Positions 18,486-28,545 of a stretch of DNA of 64,000 nucleotides are shown here, in pieces. A program made the translations under genes and the position numbers. Origin of the DNA: Burkholderia paludis (lineage in GTDB: Bacteria > Pseudomonadota > Gammaproteobacteria > Burkholderiales > Burkholderiaceae). The stretch lies in the NCBI RefSeq assembly GCF_000732615.1, contig NZ_JPGL01000028.1, forward strand, positions 47,178 through 111,177, given 5' to 3'. The notes under the pieces were generated by a model, which ran no database searches, was not told the origin of the DNA, and saw nothing but the letters and a program-made list of their open reading frames with translations. The stretch's first letter is position 1. Every line of letters starts with the position of its first letter.

Positions 18486-20702
18486 TTACCGGGTGGAATT
18501 CTCGGATTCGGAACCGCCGCCGGCAGGCGGGCGGGCCGTCGATGCCGTGCCGGCAGGCGCGGCATCGCGAGGGGCGGCGCGCAAGGCGACGCCGGCCGCG
18601 TCGCGCGTCTGCACGAATTCTTTCTCGAAATCGAAGGTCTTGCGGGCCGTGGACATGGCCATCACCACGTCGACGCCCGAACCGGCGTCCTTCAGCCAGA
18701 ACCAGAGGCGCCGCTCTCGCACGTAGAACATCGAGAAGATACCGGCGACCAGCAGCAGGCTGCCAAGATACACCAGATTCTTGCCGGGTGCGCGCGTCAA
18801 CTGAAATACCGAAGCTTGCACCTGCTTGAATGAATCAAGCTGCAAATAGACGGGCGATCCATACAGGAAGCTGTCGGATAGCGCATTGATCGCGTTCTGC
18901 ACGAAGCGGATCGTGTCGGCGCCCTGCTGCGCGGCCGGCTCGCCGGCCCGCTCGCGCGCGATCTGCCACACCTCCCACATCGAGCCCTCGAGCATCCGCA
19001 GCAACAGGCTCGCGGCCTTCTCCTGCTCGGCCTTCGGCACCGAGCGGTCGATGAACGTCGCCACGGCCTGGAAGCCGCCGATCGGCTCGCCGTCGGCGCC
19101 GCGCCCGACGCTGTCGTCGCTCGCCGCAAAAAGGGTCAGCACCTTCGACGCGCTGTCCTGCAGGCGGCTGCGCAGCGACGCATCGGTGCCGGGCAGCGAA
19201 CGCTGCGCGAAGCGCGCGGCGGCTTCGGCGCGCACGGCCGGATCCTCGAGCGCGGCGCGCAGGCGCATCCATTCGCCGATCGAATCCTGGCTGTCGGCCG
19301 GAATCCGCATGTAGCGGAACGGATCGTTCGGGCTCGCCCGCACGCCGGCGAGGAACACGCGCTCGCCGTTCATGTCGACGGGCAGCATGTAGTTGTTGAA
19401 TTCGCGCGCCTGGCCGTCCTTGCCGCGGATCTTGTACTGCACGGACGGGCCGATGTTGTGCAGCTGCGTCGGCTTCGAGGTCTTCGCGCCGGAGCCGAGC
19501 CGTTCGTCGAACACCTCCTTCAGCGACTCCGTCTTCGCGACGCCGCGCACGTCCGGCTTGCCGTTCGCGTCGGCCATGTTCTCGACGTTGATCGCGCGGA
19601 AATCGGAGAACTCGATCGTGTCGCCGTCGGCGCCCGGCATCTGCAGCGGCGCCGAACTGCCGATCGTACCCTGCACGGGGAAGGTCTTCGCGTTGCCGCC
19701 CGTCATCGGGTAGGCCGTCATCTGCATCTGCGAACCGCCGTCCTGGAAGCTCGACTGGTAGATCGACACGCCCTTGTACGTGAACGGCTTGTTGACTTCG
19801 ACGCGCGCCGGGATCTTCTGGCCCGTCTCGCGATCGATCACGACGATGTCGCTCGCGAACAGCTTCGGCATGCCCGTCGTGTAGTAGTCGACGATGAACT
19901 TGTTGAGCTGGATCGAGAACGGCAGGTCCTGGATCAGCGAGCCGCTCGGCTGGTTCAGGATCGCGGTCGACACGAACTGGCCCTCGGGCACCCAGGCATA
20001 GCCGCGGAACGTCGGGTTCGACGCGGACAGGCGATGGTCGGGCGAGATCTCGCTGATCGTCGCGCTCGTGTTGACCGGGCTCTTGCCGAAGATCAGCATC
20101 TGGAATTTGATCGGCAGGTTGCTGTCGAGCAGGCCGCCGATACAGATCACGACGATCGCCAGGTGCGCGGAGATGTAGCCCCACTTGGTCATCGCGCCGC
20201 GCTTCGCGGAGATCAGCGTCGCGTCGCCGGTTTCACGCACGACGTGCTTGTAGCCGGCCTTCGCGACGAACGTGGCGAGCGTCGCCGCGACGGTCACACG
20301 CGTGCCGGACGCCGTGTATTCGGCCTTGTGGTGGAATGCGCGCAGGCTGCCTTCGCGGACCTTGTCCTTCCAGCTCTTCGCATCGGCGAGCATCTTCGGC
20401 GCGTTGCGGATCACGCACAGCGAGATCGACACGACGAGGAAGATCAGGATCAGCATGAACCACCACGCGCTGTACACGCTGTACAGGCCGAGCGAGCGGA
20501 AGATGTCCGCCCAGAACGGCCCGAACTGGTTCACGTAGTTCGGATACGGGTCGTCCTGGGTCAGGACCGTGCCGATGATGCTGGCAATCGACAGCACCAC
20601 CAGCAGCGCAATCGCGAAACGCATCGAGCTCAGCAGCTCGACCGCGCGCCTCGACGCACCCTGACCCGACTTCGACTGCAACCCCGACGTGGTAACGCTC
20701 AT
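18486..20702 (-). CDS. resB: Cytochrome c biogenesis protein ResB (Ccs1)
   Basis: Partner of CcsA in System II cytochrome c maturation. 738 residues. Membrane segments near the N-terminus (FAIALLVVLSIASIIGTVL; FMLILIFLVVSISLCVI; LAIVVICIGGLLD), a large periplasmic domain of about 450 residues, and a last segment LVYLGSLLLVAGIFSMFYV followed by RERRLWFWL. Longer than the Bacillus protein (about 540) but usual for betaproteobacteria. It shares an orientation with the upstream cytochrome c4 gene, a likely client. Confidence 0.94.
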   Translation of the reverse strand: MSVTTSGLQSKSGQGASRRAVELLSSMRFAIALLVVLSIASIIGTVLTQDDPYPNYVNQFGPFWADIFRSLGLYSVYSAWWFMLILIFLVVSISLCVIRNAPKMLADAKSWKDKVREGSLRAFHHKAEYTASGTRVTVAATLATFVAKAGYKHVVRETGDATLISAKRGAMTKWGYISAHLAIVVICIGGLLDSNLPIKFQMLIFGKSPVNTSATISEISPDHRLSASNPTFRGYAWVPEGQFVSTAILNQPSGSLIQDLPFSIQLNKFIVDYYTTGMPKLFASDIVVIDRETGQKIPARVEVNKPFTYKGVSIYQSSFQDGGSQMQMTAYPMTGGNAKTFPVQGTIGSSAPLQMPGADGDTIEFSDFRAINVENMADANGKPDVRGVAKTESLKEVFDERLGSGAKTSKPTQLHNIGPSVQYKIRGKDGQAREFNNYMLPVDMNGERVFLAGVRASPNDPFRYMRIPADSQDSIGEWMRLRAALEDPAVRAEAAARFAQRSLPGTDASLRSRLQDSASKVLTLFAASDDSVGRGADGEPIGGFQAVATFIDRSVPKAEQEKAASLLLRMLEGSMWEVWQIARERAGEPAAQQGADTIRFVQNAINALSDSFLYGSPVYLQLDSFKQVQASVFQLTRAPGKNLVYLGSLLLVAGIFSMFYVRERRLWFWLKDAGSGVDVVMAMSTARKTFDFEKEFVQTRDAAGVALRAAPRDAAPAGTASTARPPAGGGSESENSTR

Positions 20703-20721
20703 TCACACTCCGACTGACAAC

Positions 20722-20766
20722 AAAAAAGGGCAAGGCGGCCGCAACGACGCGGCGCCCCACCCTTTT
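20722..20766 (-). terminator. Likely terminator between cytochrome c4 and resB
   Basis: On the minus strand AAAAGGG, then GGCG, pairs with CGCC, then CCCTTTT, and a run TTTTTTGTTG follows. It lies 58 bases past the cytochrome c4 stop and 20 bases before the resB start, so resB may depend on read-through or on its own promoter. Confidence 0.65.
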
Positions 20767-20824
20767 CTTGTTCTGACTCCGGTTGCCCTTCGGGCGCCCG
20801 GTCATTCCATTCGCGGCTGACCGC

Positions 20825-21478
20825 TCAACGCAGGCCCGCGATGTAATCCGCGACGGCCTTGATCTCGTTGTCCGACAGCCGCGTCGCGATCTGATGCATC
20901 GCCTCGTTGTTGTTGCGCGCGCCGGTACCCTGCTGGAACGCGGCCAACTGCGCGACCGTGTAATCGGCCCACTGCCCCGACAGACGCGGATACTGGACCG
21001 GAATCCCCTGCCCCGTCGGCCCGTGGCAGCTCGCGCAGGCGGGGACGCCCTTCTCCGCGATGCCGCCGCGATAGATCTTCTGGCCGATCGGCACCGTCGC
21101 CGCATCGCGGGCGGTGCCGAGCTTCGTCGTCTGCGACCCGTAATACGCGGCGACGTTGCGCATGTCGTCCGCGCTCAGCGCGCTCGCGAATCCGACCATC
21201 ACCGCGTTGGTACGCGCCGGCCCCTTCGCGCCCGACTGCGTCTTGAAGTCGTTCAACTGCTTGACCAGATACTCGGGGTGCTGGCCGGCAAGCTTCGGAA
21301 AACTGCCCGACGCGCTATTGCCGTCGGCGCCGTGACACGACGCGCAGACCTGCCCGGCAATCGCCTTGCCGCGATCGAGATCCGGTTTTGCCGCCTCCGC
21401 CGCGTTTGCCTCCGCCACGAAACCTACGAACCCTGCTGCAACCTGAAGCACCATCAGAGACTTGCACAGTCGATTCAT
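20825..21478 (-). CDS. Dihaem cytochrome c4
   Basis: Periplasmic electron carrier between the bc1 complex and terminal oxidases. 217 residues from [12 protein letters not shown]; a GTG two codons upstream is less likely because AGGG is better spaced from the ATG. Signal peptide ends near ANA. Two haem c motifs CASCH at residues 45-49 and 148-152, each followed by a conserved proline loop and a methionine ligand region ([17 protein letters not shown]). The two halves are internal repeats, as in the c4 family. Confidence 0.95.
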   Translation of the reverse strand: MNRLCKSLMVLQVAAGFVGFVAEANAAEAAKPDLDRGKAIAGQVCASCHGADGNSASGSFPKLAGQHPEYLVKQLNDFKTQSGAKGPARTNAVMVGFASALSADDMRNVAAYYGSQTTKLGTARDAATVPIGQKIYRGGIAEKGVPACASCHGPTGQGIPVQYPRLSGQWADYTVAQLAAFQQGTGARNNNEAMHQIATRLSDNEIKAVADYIAGLR

Positions 21479-21601
21479 TCGCACACCCTGTTTCGTCTTG
21501 TGGGAATTTGAGGTTCTGCAAAAAACGACGGCGTTCAGTCTACCGCAGAAGCCACATAAAAGCGCGAGGCAGGCGCCCGGTGGCCTTCGGCAAAACCGCC
21601 G

Positions 21602-21613
21602 TATTGTACAATA
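21602..21613 (+). promoter_or_regulatory. Palindromic -10 region upstream of engB
   Basis: TATTGTACAATA is a perfect 12-base palindrome containing TACAAT (21607-21612), a five-of-six -10 match on both strands. It lies between the divergent cytochrome c4 and engB genes, about 80 bases before the engB start. A convincing -35 is not seen. Confidence 0.4.
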
Positions 21614-21692
21614 TCGTGCTGAAAGCTCCCGCGCCTATCGGGGCTACCCCGCCTCCACCACGCGGCTCGTGCCGCCCGTCCTTCCGGTTCCC

Positions 21693-22352
21693 ATGGCCTT
21701 TCTGCTCCATCAAGCCCGCTTCTACACGACCGTCAACCATCTGCGCGACCTGCCGCCGACGGTGCAGCCGGAAATCGCGTTCGCGGGCCGCTCGAACGCC
21801 GGCAAATCGACGGCGATCAACGTGCTGTGCAACCAGAAACGGCTGGCCTTCGCGTCGAAGACGCCCGGCCGCACGCAGCACATCAACTACTTCTCCGTCG
21901 GCCCGGCCGCCGAGCCCGTCGCGAATCTCGTCGACCTGCCCGGCTACGGCTACGCCGAAGTGCCCGGCGCCGCGAAGGCGCACTGGGAAATGCTGCTGTC
22001 GTCCTACCTCGCGACGCGCTCGCAGCTCTGCGGCCTGATCCTGATGATGGATTCGCGCCGCCCGCTGACCGATCTCGATCGCCGCATGATCGAGTGGTTC
22101 GTGCCGACCGGCAAGCCGATCCACACGCTGCTGACGAAGTGCGACAAATTGACGCGGCAGGAAAGCATCAATGCGCTGCGGACCGCCCAAAAGGGGCTCG
22201 ATGCGTATCGCGACCAGGGTGTCCAGGGCAAGCTGACGGTCCAGCTGTTCTCCGCGCTGAAGCGCACGGGGCTCGACGAGGCGCACGAGCTGATCGAGAG
22301 CTGGGTGCGGCCGTCCGCCGCCGACGAAAAAAGCGAGCCTGTTGCACAATGA
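21693..22352 (+). CDS. engB: Ribosome biogenesis GTP-binding protein EngB (YsxC)
   Basis: Essential GTPase that helps assemble the large ribosomal subunit. 219 residues from [20 protein letters not shown]; the frame is open 77 codons further upstream, but the family N-terminus fits this ATG. G1 GRSNAGKS at residues 32-39, G2 region [12 protein letters not shown]3 [10 protein letters not shown]4 TKCDK, G5 SALK. Monocistronic by position: divergent from cytochrome c4, then a 250-base gap before hemB. Confidence 0.96.
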   Translation: MAFLLHQARFYTTVNHLRDLPPTVQPEIAFAGRSNAGKSTAINVLCNQKRLAFASKTPGRTQHINYFSVGPAAEPVANLVDLPGYGYAEVPGAAKAHWEMLLSSYLATRSQLCGLILMMDSRRPLTDLDRRMIEWFVPTGKPIHTLLTKCDKLTRQESINALRTAQKGLDAYRDQGVQGKLTVQLFSALKRTGLDEAHELIESWVRPSAADEKSEPVAQ

Positions 22353-22416
22353 GCGGGCAGCGCGCGGCCGGGATCGGCGGCGCGCACCTGACGGCGCCTG
22401 CGGATTCGGCCGGCTC

Positions 22417-22523
22417 AAAAAAAACCCCGCCGTTGAACGGCGGGTCAAACAGCCTAATCGAAAAACGACAGGCACCCGCTCAGGGAGGAGAAGCGGGGAG
22501 CTGCACGCAACGCGTACCGCTCG
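22417..22523 (-). ncRNA. Candidate small RNA with CU-rich anti-Shine-Dalgarno loop
   Basis: The gap between engB and hemB, both on plus, contains a minus-strand intrinsic terminator: stem CCCGCCG/CGGCGGG (22426-22432 and 22438-22444) followed by eight T. Upstream in the same direction a hairpin with arms CCCGCT/AGCGGG (22475-22480, 22492-22497) displays the loop TCTCCTCCCTG, complementary to Shine-Dalgarno sequences, and a U-rich stretch GTCGTTTTTCG links the two. A TATGAT at 22530-22535 could be the -10. The 5' end is a guess. No minus-strand protein gene is present to explain the terminator. Confidence 0.6.
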
Positions 22524-22572
22524 ATCGCTATCATATACCAACGCTCTCAAAAATGACCTAAGGGTTCCGTAA

Positions 22573-23604
<1,032 letters not shown>

Positions 23605-23629
23605 TTACCCGCCGGCGGGCGGAAACACA

Positions 23630-23663
23630 AACGGCGGGACACTTCGGTGTCCCGCCGTTTTTT
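23630..23663. terminator. Terminator after hemB, probably bidirectional
   Basis: Perfect 13-base stem AACGGCGGGACAC / GTGTCCCGCCGTT with a TTCG tetraloop, then a T-run on plus. On minus it is followed by TTTGTGTTT, so it can also end the dsbD transcript. Confidence 0.95.
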
Positions 23664-23758
23664 GTTTGCCGTCGCTCGATTCCGCCCGTCCAGCCGGATA
23701 TCGGCTCATGCCGCACGCGCGCCCCGGCTCGCTGCCGTCGCTTGCCCGGCGGGTGCCG

Positions 23759-25612
23759 TCATGCCGTCGGAACGGCGGCCCGGTCGAGACTGCGCAGAAA
23801 GGTCTCGGCGGCCTGGTAGCCGACCACGCGCCCGATCTCGTTGCCGCTGCGATCGAAGAAGATGATGCCCGGCGGCCCGAACAGGTTGAAGCGCTTCAGC
23901 AGGGCCTGGTCGTCCGGGTTGTTCGCGGTGACGTCGGCGCGCACAAGGTGCAGCTGCGCGAGCCGCGCCTGCACGCGCGCATCGCTAAACGTCAGATGCT
24001 CCATCTCCTTGCAGCTCACGCACCAGTCGGCGTAGAAGTCGAGCATCACGGGCTGGCCCGACGTCTTCAGCAGCGCGTCGAGTTCTCCGCTGGAGCGCAC
24101 CGACGCGAACGCCGGGCCGTCCTGTGCGGCAGCCGCACCGGCCGATGCCGCAGCACCGCCCGACGCCACCGTACGCGCCGCGAGCACGGCCAGCGGCTTG
24201 ACGGGATCGGTCGACCCCGCGGCAAGGCCAACGAGCAGCGTCGCCGCCCAGATTGCGAGCGCGGCGCCGAGGCCTCGGCCCAGGCGCCGCCAGATCGATG
24301 CGGCGCCGGCATTCGGCGTGAACAGCCCGAGCGCCGCGGCCGCGATCAGCAGCCACAACGCGGCGAGCACCATCTTCAGCCCGCCCGCGAGCACCGGCCA
24401 GACGATCCACAGAGCGGCCGCGAGCAGCACGATGCCGAAGAACACCTTCACGCCGTCCATCCACGCGCCCGCGCGCGGCAGCACCGTCCCGGCACCGACG
24501 CCGACGACGAGCAGCGGCACGCCGAGCCCCAGCCCCATCGCGAACAGCGCGGCCCCGCCGAGCAGCGCATTGCCGGTGTGCGCGATGAACGCGAGCACCG
24601 CGAACAGCGGCGCCGTCATGCAGGCGCCGACGACCAGCGCCGACAGCGCACCCATCGCCGCGACCGCGATGAAATGGCCGCCCTGGCGTGCGCTCGACGC
24701 CTCGGCCGCGCCATTCTGCCAGCGTGCGGGCAGCGCGAGGTCCTTGCCCGAAATCAGCGACACGGCAAACGCGGTCAGCAGCACGCCGAATGCGCCGAGC
24801 ACCCACGGATTCTGCAGCCACGCGCCGAGGCTCTGGCCGACCAGCGCCGCGGCGATGCCGAGCACCGTGTAGACCAGCGCCATGCCGACCACATAGGTGA
24901 GCGACAGCGCGAAGCCGCGCGCATGCGTCGCGCGCGTGCCCTGGCCGATGATGATCGCGGACACGATCGGAATCATCGGATACGAACACGGCAGGAGGCT
25001 CAGCACGACGCCGGCGACGAAATACAGTGCGACGATCGTGAAAAAACCATGCCCTTCGAGCAGCGACTGCGCGAAATCGGCGCTCGTGACCTTGTCGAAC
25101 CAGCTGCCCGCGGCCGCCGCGTCGCCCGACGACGGTGCCGCTGCGCCCAATGCGGCGCCATCGACCTTCACGACGTGCTCGGCCGGCGGATAGCAGATGC
25201 CCTCGTCGGCGCACCCCTGCGACGTCACGGCGAGCTCGAACGGCCCCGATGCCTGCTTGACCGGTACGTGCACGACGACTTCGTCACGATAGGTCTCGAC
25301 GTCCTTCTGGAACGTCTGGTCGAACTTCACGTGACCCGCCGGGAATTGCGGCTCGCCGAGCGTCGCCTGCCCGCTCTTCACCGCGAACGCAAATCGCTCG
25401 CGGTACAGGTAGTAGCCGTTGGCCACCTTGAAGCGGACGTCCACCTGCCCAGGCGATTCGCTCGCACTGAACTTGAACGCCACCGACGGATCGAGGAAAT
25501 CGTCGGCCGCCCGGGCAACCGACAGGCCGCCCAATACGAACACGAACGAAAACAGGACTGCGATGAGCCGCAGCGCGCGCGCACGCACGGAAAGCGCCAT
25601 ACCGTTAAACAT
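23759..25612 (-). CDS. dsbD: Thiol:disulfide interchange protein DsbD
   Basis: Carries electrons from cytosolic thioredoxin to periplasmic DsbC/DsbE-type partners. 617 residues from MFNGMALSVRAR (MALSV at 25600 is an alternative). Signal peptide ending SVARA, N-terminal alpha domain with the redox pair in CADEGIC, a central domain of about eight membrane segments with the prolines of LLPCSYPMIPI, and a C-terminal thioredoxin domain with WCVSC in DFYADWCVSCKE. The ATG overlaps the cutA stop by eight bases. It could serve System II cytochrome maturation. Confidence 0.96.
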   Translation of the reverse strand: MFNGMALSVRARALRLIAVLFSFVFVLGGLSVARAADDFLDPSVAFKFSASESPGQVDVRFKVANGYYLYRERFAFAVKSGQATLGEPQFPAGHVKFDQTFQKDVETYRDEVVVHVPVKQASGPFELAVTSQGCADEGICYPPAEHVVKVDGAALGAAAPSSGDAAAAGSWFDKVTSADFAQSLLEGHGFFTIVALYFVAGVVLSLLPCSYPMIPIVSAIIIGQGTRATHARGFALSLTYVVGMALVYTVLGIAAALVGQSLGAWLQNPWVLGAFGVLLTAFAVSLISGKDLALPARWQNGAAEASSARQGGHFIAVAAMGALSALVVGACMTAPLFAVLAFIAHTGNALLGGAALFAMGLGLGVPLLVVGVGAGTVLPRAGAWMDGVKVFFGIVLLAAALWIVWPVLAGGLKMVLAALWLLIAAAALGLFTPNAGAASIWRRLGRGLGAALAIWAATLLVGLAAGSTDPVKPLAVLAARTVASGGAAASAGAAAAQDGPAFASVRSSGELDALLKTSGQPVMLDFYADWCVSCKEMEHLTFSDARVQARLAQLHLVRADVTANNPDDQALLKRFNLFGPPGIIFFDRSGNEIGRVVGYQAAETFLRSLDRAAVPTA

Positions 25613-25931
25613 GAAATAGACGTTGAGTTTCGCTGGTCACCCACTGACCGTACGCAGCCGAAGCCGTCGCCTGCCAGGAGACGATTTCGGGCGTCTCGTA
25701 TGGATGATGCGCGAGAATAAATCGCTCCAGTTCGAGCGCCCGCACGGGGCTCGTCTTGAACAGCAACTGGATCTCGTCGGCCGTTTCGACCTTGCCCTGC
25801 CAGTGATAGCGCGACCTGATCGCGCCGAGCTCCGACACGCAAGCGGCAAGCCGCGCGTCGAGCGCGCCGTCGGAAAGGGCCGCTGCCGTCGCCGCATCGG
25901 GTACCGTCGTCAGCATCAGCACCACTATCAT
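25605..25931 (-). CDS. cutA: Divalent-cation tolerance protein CutA
   Basis: Small trimeric signalling-type protein of the CutA1 family; the metal-tolerance name comes from E. coli and its exact role is uncertain. 108 residues from MIVVLMLTTVPDAATA with a strong AGGAGGG site. Family features: LAACVSELGAIRSRYHWQGKV, DEIQLLFKTS and HPYETPEIVSWQ. The frame is open 54 codons upstream, which I reject as leader. Overlaps dsbD, as in other proteobacteria where the two are paired. Confidence 0.95.
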   Translation of the reverse strand: MIVVLMLTTVPDAATAAALSDGALDARLAACVSELGAIRSRYHWQGKVETADEIQLLFKTSPVRALELERFILAHHPYETPEIVSWQATASAAYGQWVTSETQRLFHV

Positions 25932-26076
25932 CCGCGCCCTCCTGGCTGGTCTATCGGCTCCTGCCGACACGGGTGGCCACCTGGGGCACGCGCCGGCTGC
26001 CCCGTATCGTAGCGCAGCACGCACAACGCTGCCGGCACCGCCCCGCGACAATCGATCGCAGCCGGCACCTCGAAAA

Positions 26077-26110
26077 CAAAAAGGGCCAAGCAATTGCTCG
26101 GCCCCTTTCA
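26077..26110 (-). terminator. Terminator of the alpha ribosomal operon, after rplQ
   Basis: On the minus strand AAAGGGGCCGAGCAATT pairs with AATTGCTTGGCCCTTT, followed by TTTGTTTTCG. It lies 22 bases past the rplQ stop and closes the whole ribosomal superlocus. Confidence 0.92.
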
Positions 26111-26132
26111 GATACTGCTGCGTACCGGAAGC

Positions 26133-26528
26133 TTACTCGGCTTCTTGCACGTTTTCCGTTTCGTCGACTTCCGGACGATCGAGCAGCTCGACCAGTGCCA
26201 TCGGTGCGTTGTCGCCGACGCGGAAGCCGAACTTCAGCACGCGCAGGTAGCCGCCCGGACGGTTCGCGAAACGCGGACCGAGCACGTCGAACAGCTTCGC
26301 CACCGAGTCACGATCGCGCAGGCGGTTGAACGCCAGGCGACGGTTTGCCAGCGACGGCTTCTTGCCGAGCGTGATCAGCGGCTCGACGACTTTACGGAGT
26401 TCCTTCGCCTTCGGCAGCGTCGTCTTGATGACTTCGTGCTCGATCAGCGAGTTGGACATGTTACGGAGCATAGCCAGACGGTGGCTGCTCGTGCGGTTCA
26501 GTTTCCGCAGACCATGACGATGGCGCAT
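26133..26528 (-). CDS. rplQ: 50S ribosomal protein L17
   Basis: Large-subunit protein near the peptide exit tunnel. 131 residues. [20 protein letters not shown] is the invariant start, followed by [24 protein letters not shown]. The acidic tail ([15 protein letters not shown]) is usual in betaproteobacteria. Last gene of the alpha cluster, but separated from rpoA by 137 bases containing a strong terminator, so its expression may be partly independent. Confidence 0.98.
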   Translation of the reverse strand: MRHRHGLRKLNRTSSHRLAMLRNMSNSLIEHEVIKTTLPKAKELRKVVEPLITLGKKPSLANRRLAFNRLRDRDSVAKLFDVLGPRFANRPGGYLRVLKFGFRVGDNAPMALVELLDRPEVDETENVQEAE

Positions 26529-26600
26529 TTCAGTTTCCTTGATTCAAAGTTTTGATCCAGCTCTTCTATCGCACCTCGACGGGTGCACGGGCCGGTAGCG

Positions 26601-26641
26601 AAAAAAGCAAGATGCGGATTTTAAAGGAAAATCCGCATCTT
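26601..26641 (-). terminator. Strong intrinsic terminator between rpoA and rplQ
   Basis: Perfect 14-base stem AAGATGCGGATTTT / AAAATCCGCATCTT with a five-base loop, followed on the minus strand by GCTTTTTTCG. It lies 25 bases past the rpoA stop. Confidence 0.9.
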
Positions 26642-26665
26642 TGCCAACTACTGCAACAACCGGGC

Positions 26666-27643
26666 TTACTTGTCGAGACCAGCCGGCGGCCAGTTTTCGA
26701 GCTTCATGCCCAGCGTGAGACCGCGCGAAGCGAGTACTTCCTTGATCTCGTTGAGCGACTTGCGACCGAGGTTCGGCGTCTTCAGCAGCTCGTTTTCCGT
26801 GCGCTGGATCAGGTCGCCGATGTAGTAGATGTTCTCGGCCTTCAGGCAGTTCGCCGAACGAACCGTCAGCTCGAGATCGTCCACCGGACGCAGCAGGATC
26901 GGATCGATCTGCGGTGCACGCGACGGCGCTTCGGCTGCCGTTTCCGTGCCTTCCAGCGCCGCGAACACCGACAGCTGGTCGACCAGGATGCGGGCCGATT
27001 GACGGATCGCCTCTTCCGGCGTGATCACGCCGCTCGTTTCGATGTTCATCACGAGCTTGTCGAGGTCGGTACGCTGTTCGACACGTGCGCTTTCGACCGC
27101 GTAGCTCACGCGGCGAACCGGCGAGAACGATGCGTCGAGGACGATGCGGCCGATGATCTTGGCCGTGTCTTCGCCGTAGCGACGGACGTTGCCGGGCACG
27201 TAGCCGCGACCCTTTTCGATCTTGATCTGAACGTCGAGCTTGCCGCCCTTCGACAGGTGCGCAATCACGTGATTCGGGTTGATGACTTCGCAATCGTGAG
27301 CCAGCTCGATATCGCCGGCCGTGACAACGCCTTCACCTTCCTTGCGCAGCGTAACCGTCACTTCGTCACGGTTATGCAGCTTGAACACCACGCCCTTCAG
27401 GTTCAGCAGCAGGTTGACGACGTCTTCCTGCACGCCATCCAGCGTCGAGTACTCGTGCACCACGCCTGCGATCGTGACTTCGGTCGGCGCGTAGCCGACC
27501 ATCGACGACAGCAGCACGCGGCGAAGCGCATTGCCCAAGGTATGGCCGTAACCGCGTTCGAACGGTTCCATGACCACCCTCGCGTGGTTCTCGCCCAGCG
27601 ATTCCACGGCGATGATCTTGGGTTTCAGCAAACTGGTTTGCAT
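26666..27643 (-). CDS. rpoA: DNA-directed RNA polymerase subunit alpha
   Basis: Dimeric scaffold of RNA polymerase; its C-terminal domain contacts UP elements and activators. 325 residues. N-terminal domain residues 1-230 ([20 protein letters not shown] is the signature), a linker rich in alanine and glutamate ([14 protein letters not shown]), then the C-terminal domain with [16 protein letters not shown] and [13 protein letters not shown]. Flanked on both sides by terminator-like hairpins. Confidence 0.98.
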
Positions 27644-27699
27644 GGGCTTTCCTTTTCAATACCCTCGGCTCGTTACACCGATAAGGCTGACCGGTAACA

Positions 27700-27756
27700 A
27701 CCAGAAAATAAACAGCCGAGGCCCCTCCTTGCGCAACGCAATCGGGGTACCTCGGC
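27700..27756 (-). terminator. Terminator-like hairpin between rpsD and rpoA
   Basis: On the minus strand GCCGAGG, then CCCC, pairs with GGGG, then CCTCGGC, followed by TGTTTATTTTC. The loop is about 18 bases. It may act as an attenuator that adjusts rpoA relative to the upstream ribosomal genes. Confidence 0.7.
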
Positions 27757-27767
27757 CGTCAATCGGA

Positions 27768-28391
27768 TTAACGCGAATACAATTCGACGATCAGGCTTTC
27801 GTTGATGTCGCCTGCGATTTCAGCGCGTTCCGGCATTTGCTTGAACGTGCCTTCGAACTTCTTCGCATCGACTGCAACCCAGCTCGGCATGCCGCCTTGC
27901 TCGGCCAGCGACAGCGCTTCGACGATACGCGCTTGCTTCTTCGCCTTTTCGCGAATCGCGACGACGTCACCCGACTTCACTTGCTGCGACGGGACGTTCG
28001 CGACGACGCCATTCACCGTGATCGACTTGTGGCTCACCAGCTGACGCGCTTCAGCGCGGGTCGAGCCGAAGCCCATGCGATACACGACGTTGTCGAGGCG
28101 CGACTCGAGCAGTTGCAGCAGGTTTTCACCCGTGTTGCCCTTGCGGCGGTCGGCTTCAGCGAAGTAGCGGCGGAACTGACGCTCCAGCACGCCGTAGATA
28201 CGCTTGACCTTCTGCTTTTCGCGCAGCTGCGTACCATAGTCGGACGTACGTGCGCCCGAGGTACGGCCGTGCTGACCCGGCTTGCTGTCGAGCTTGCACT
28301 TGTCGGCGAGCGAGCGGCGCGCGCTCTTCAGGAACAGGTCGGTGCCTTCACGGCGGGACAGCTTGGCTTTGGGGCCGATATAACGTGCCAC
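27768..28391 (-). CDS. rpsD: 30S ribosomal protein S4
   Basis: Primary 16S rRNA-binding protein; in E. coli it also represses the alpha operon. 207 residues. Start is GTG ([16 protein letters not shown]) with AAGGAA eight bases upstream; a TTG six codons before is in frame but less likely. S4 domain: [32 protein letters not shown]. It is separated from rpsK by 154 bases that hold a terminator and a stable tetraloop hairpin. Confidence 0.97.
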   Translation of the reverse strand: MARYIGPKAKLSRREGTDLFLKSARRSLADKCKLDSKPGQHGRTSGARTSDYGTQLREKQKVKRIYGVLERQFRRYFAEADRRKGNTGENLLQLLESRLDNVVYRMGFGSTRAEARQLVSHKSITVNGVVANVPSQQVKSGDVVAIREKAKKQARIVEALSLAEQGGMPSWVAVDAKKFEGTFKQMPERAEIAGDINESLIVELYSR

Positions 28392-28416
28392 TTTGCATTC
28401 CTTTATCAATCAGTCA

Positions 28417-28434
28417 CGCGGATCGAAATCCGCG
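28417..28434 (-). promoter_or_regulatory. UUCG-tetraloop hairpin in the rpsD leader
   Basis: On the minus strand CGCGGAT-TTCG-ATCCGCG forms a perfect 7-base stem about 26 bases before the rpsD GTG. It has no T-run. It could be an S4 control element or a stabiliser; role unproven. Confidence 0.5.
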
Positions 28435-28476
28435 CTAGTCCGCTCCCTTTGGGGCGAACGGTGGGCTTAGTCAATC

Positions 28477-28514
28477 AAAAAAGCAACGCCCGTCGACGCT
28501 ACGCGGCGACAGGC
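28477..28514 (-). terminator. Intrinsic terminator between rpsK and rpsD
   Basis: On the minus strand GCCTGTCG pairs with CGACGGGC (one G-U pair), followed by GTTGCTTTTTTG. It lies 31 bases past the rpsK stop. Confidence 0.78.
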
Positions 28515-28545
28515 AATGTGCCAGCACGAACGTGCCAGCACACCT

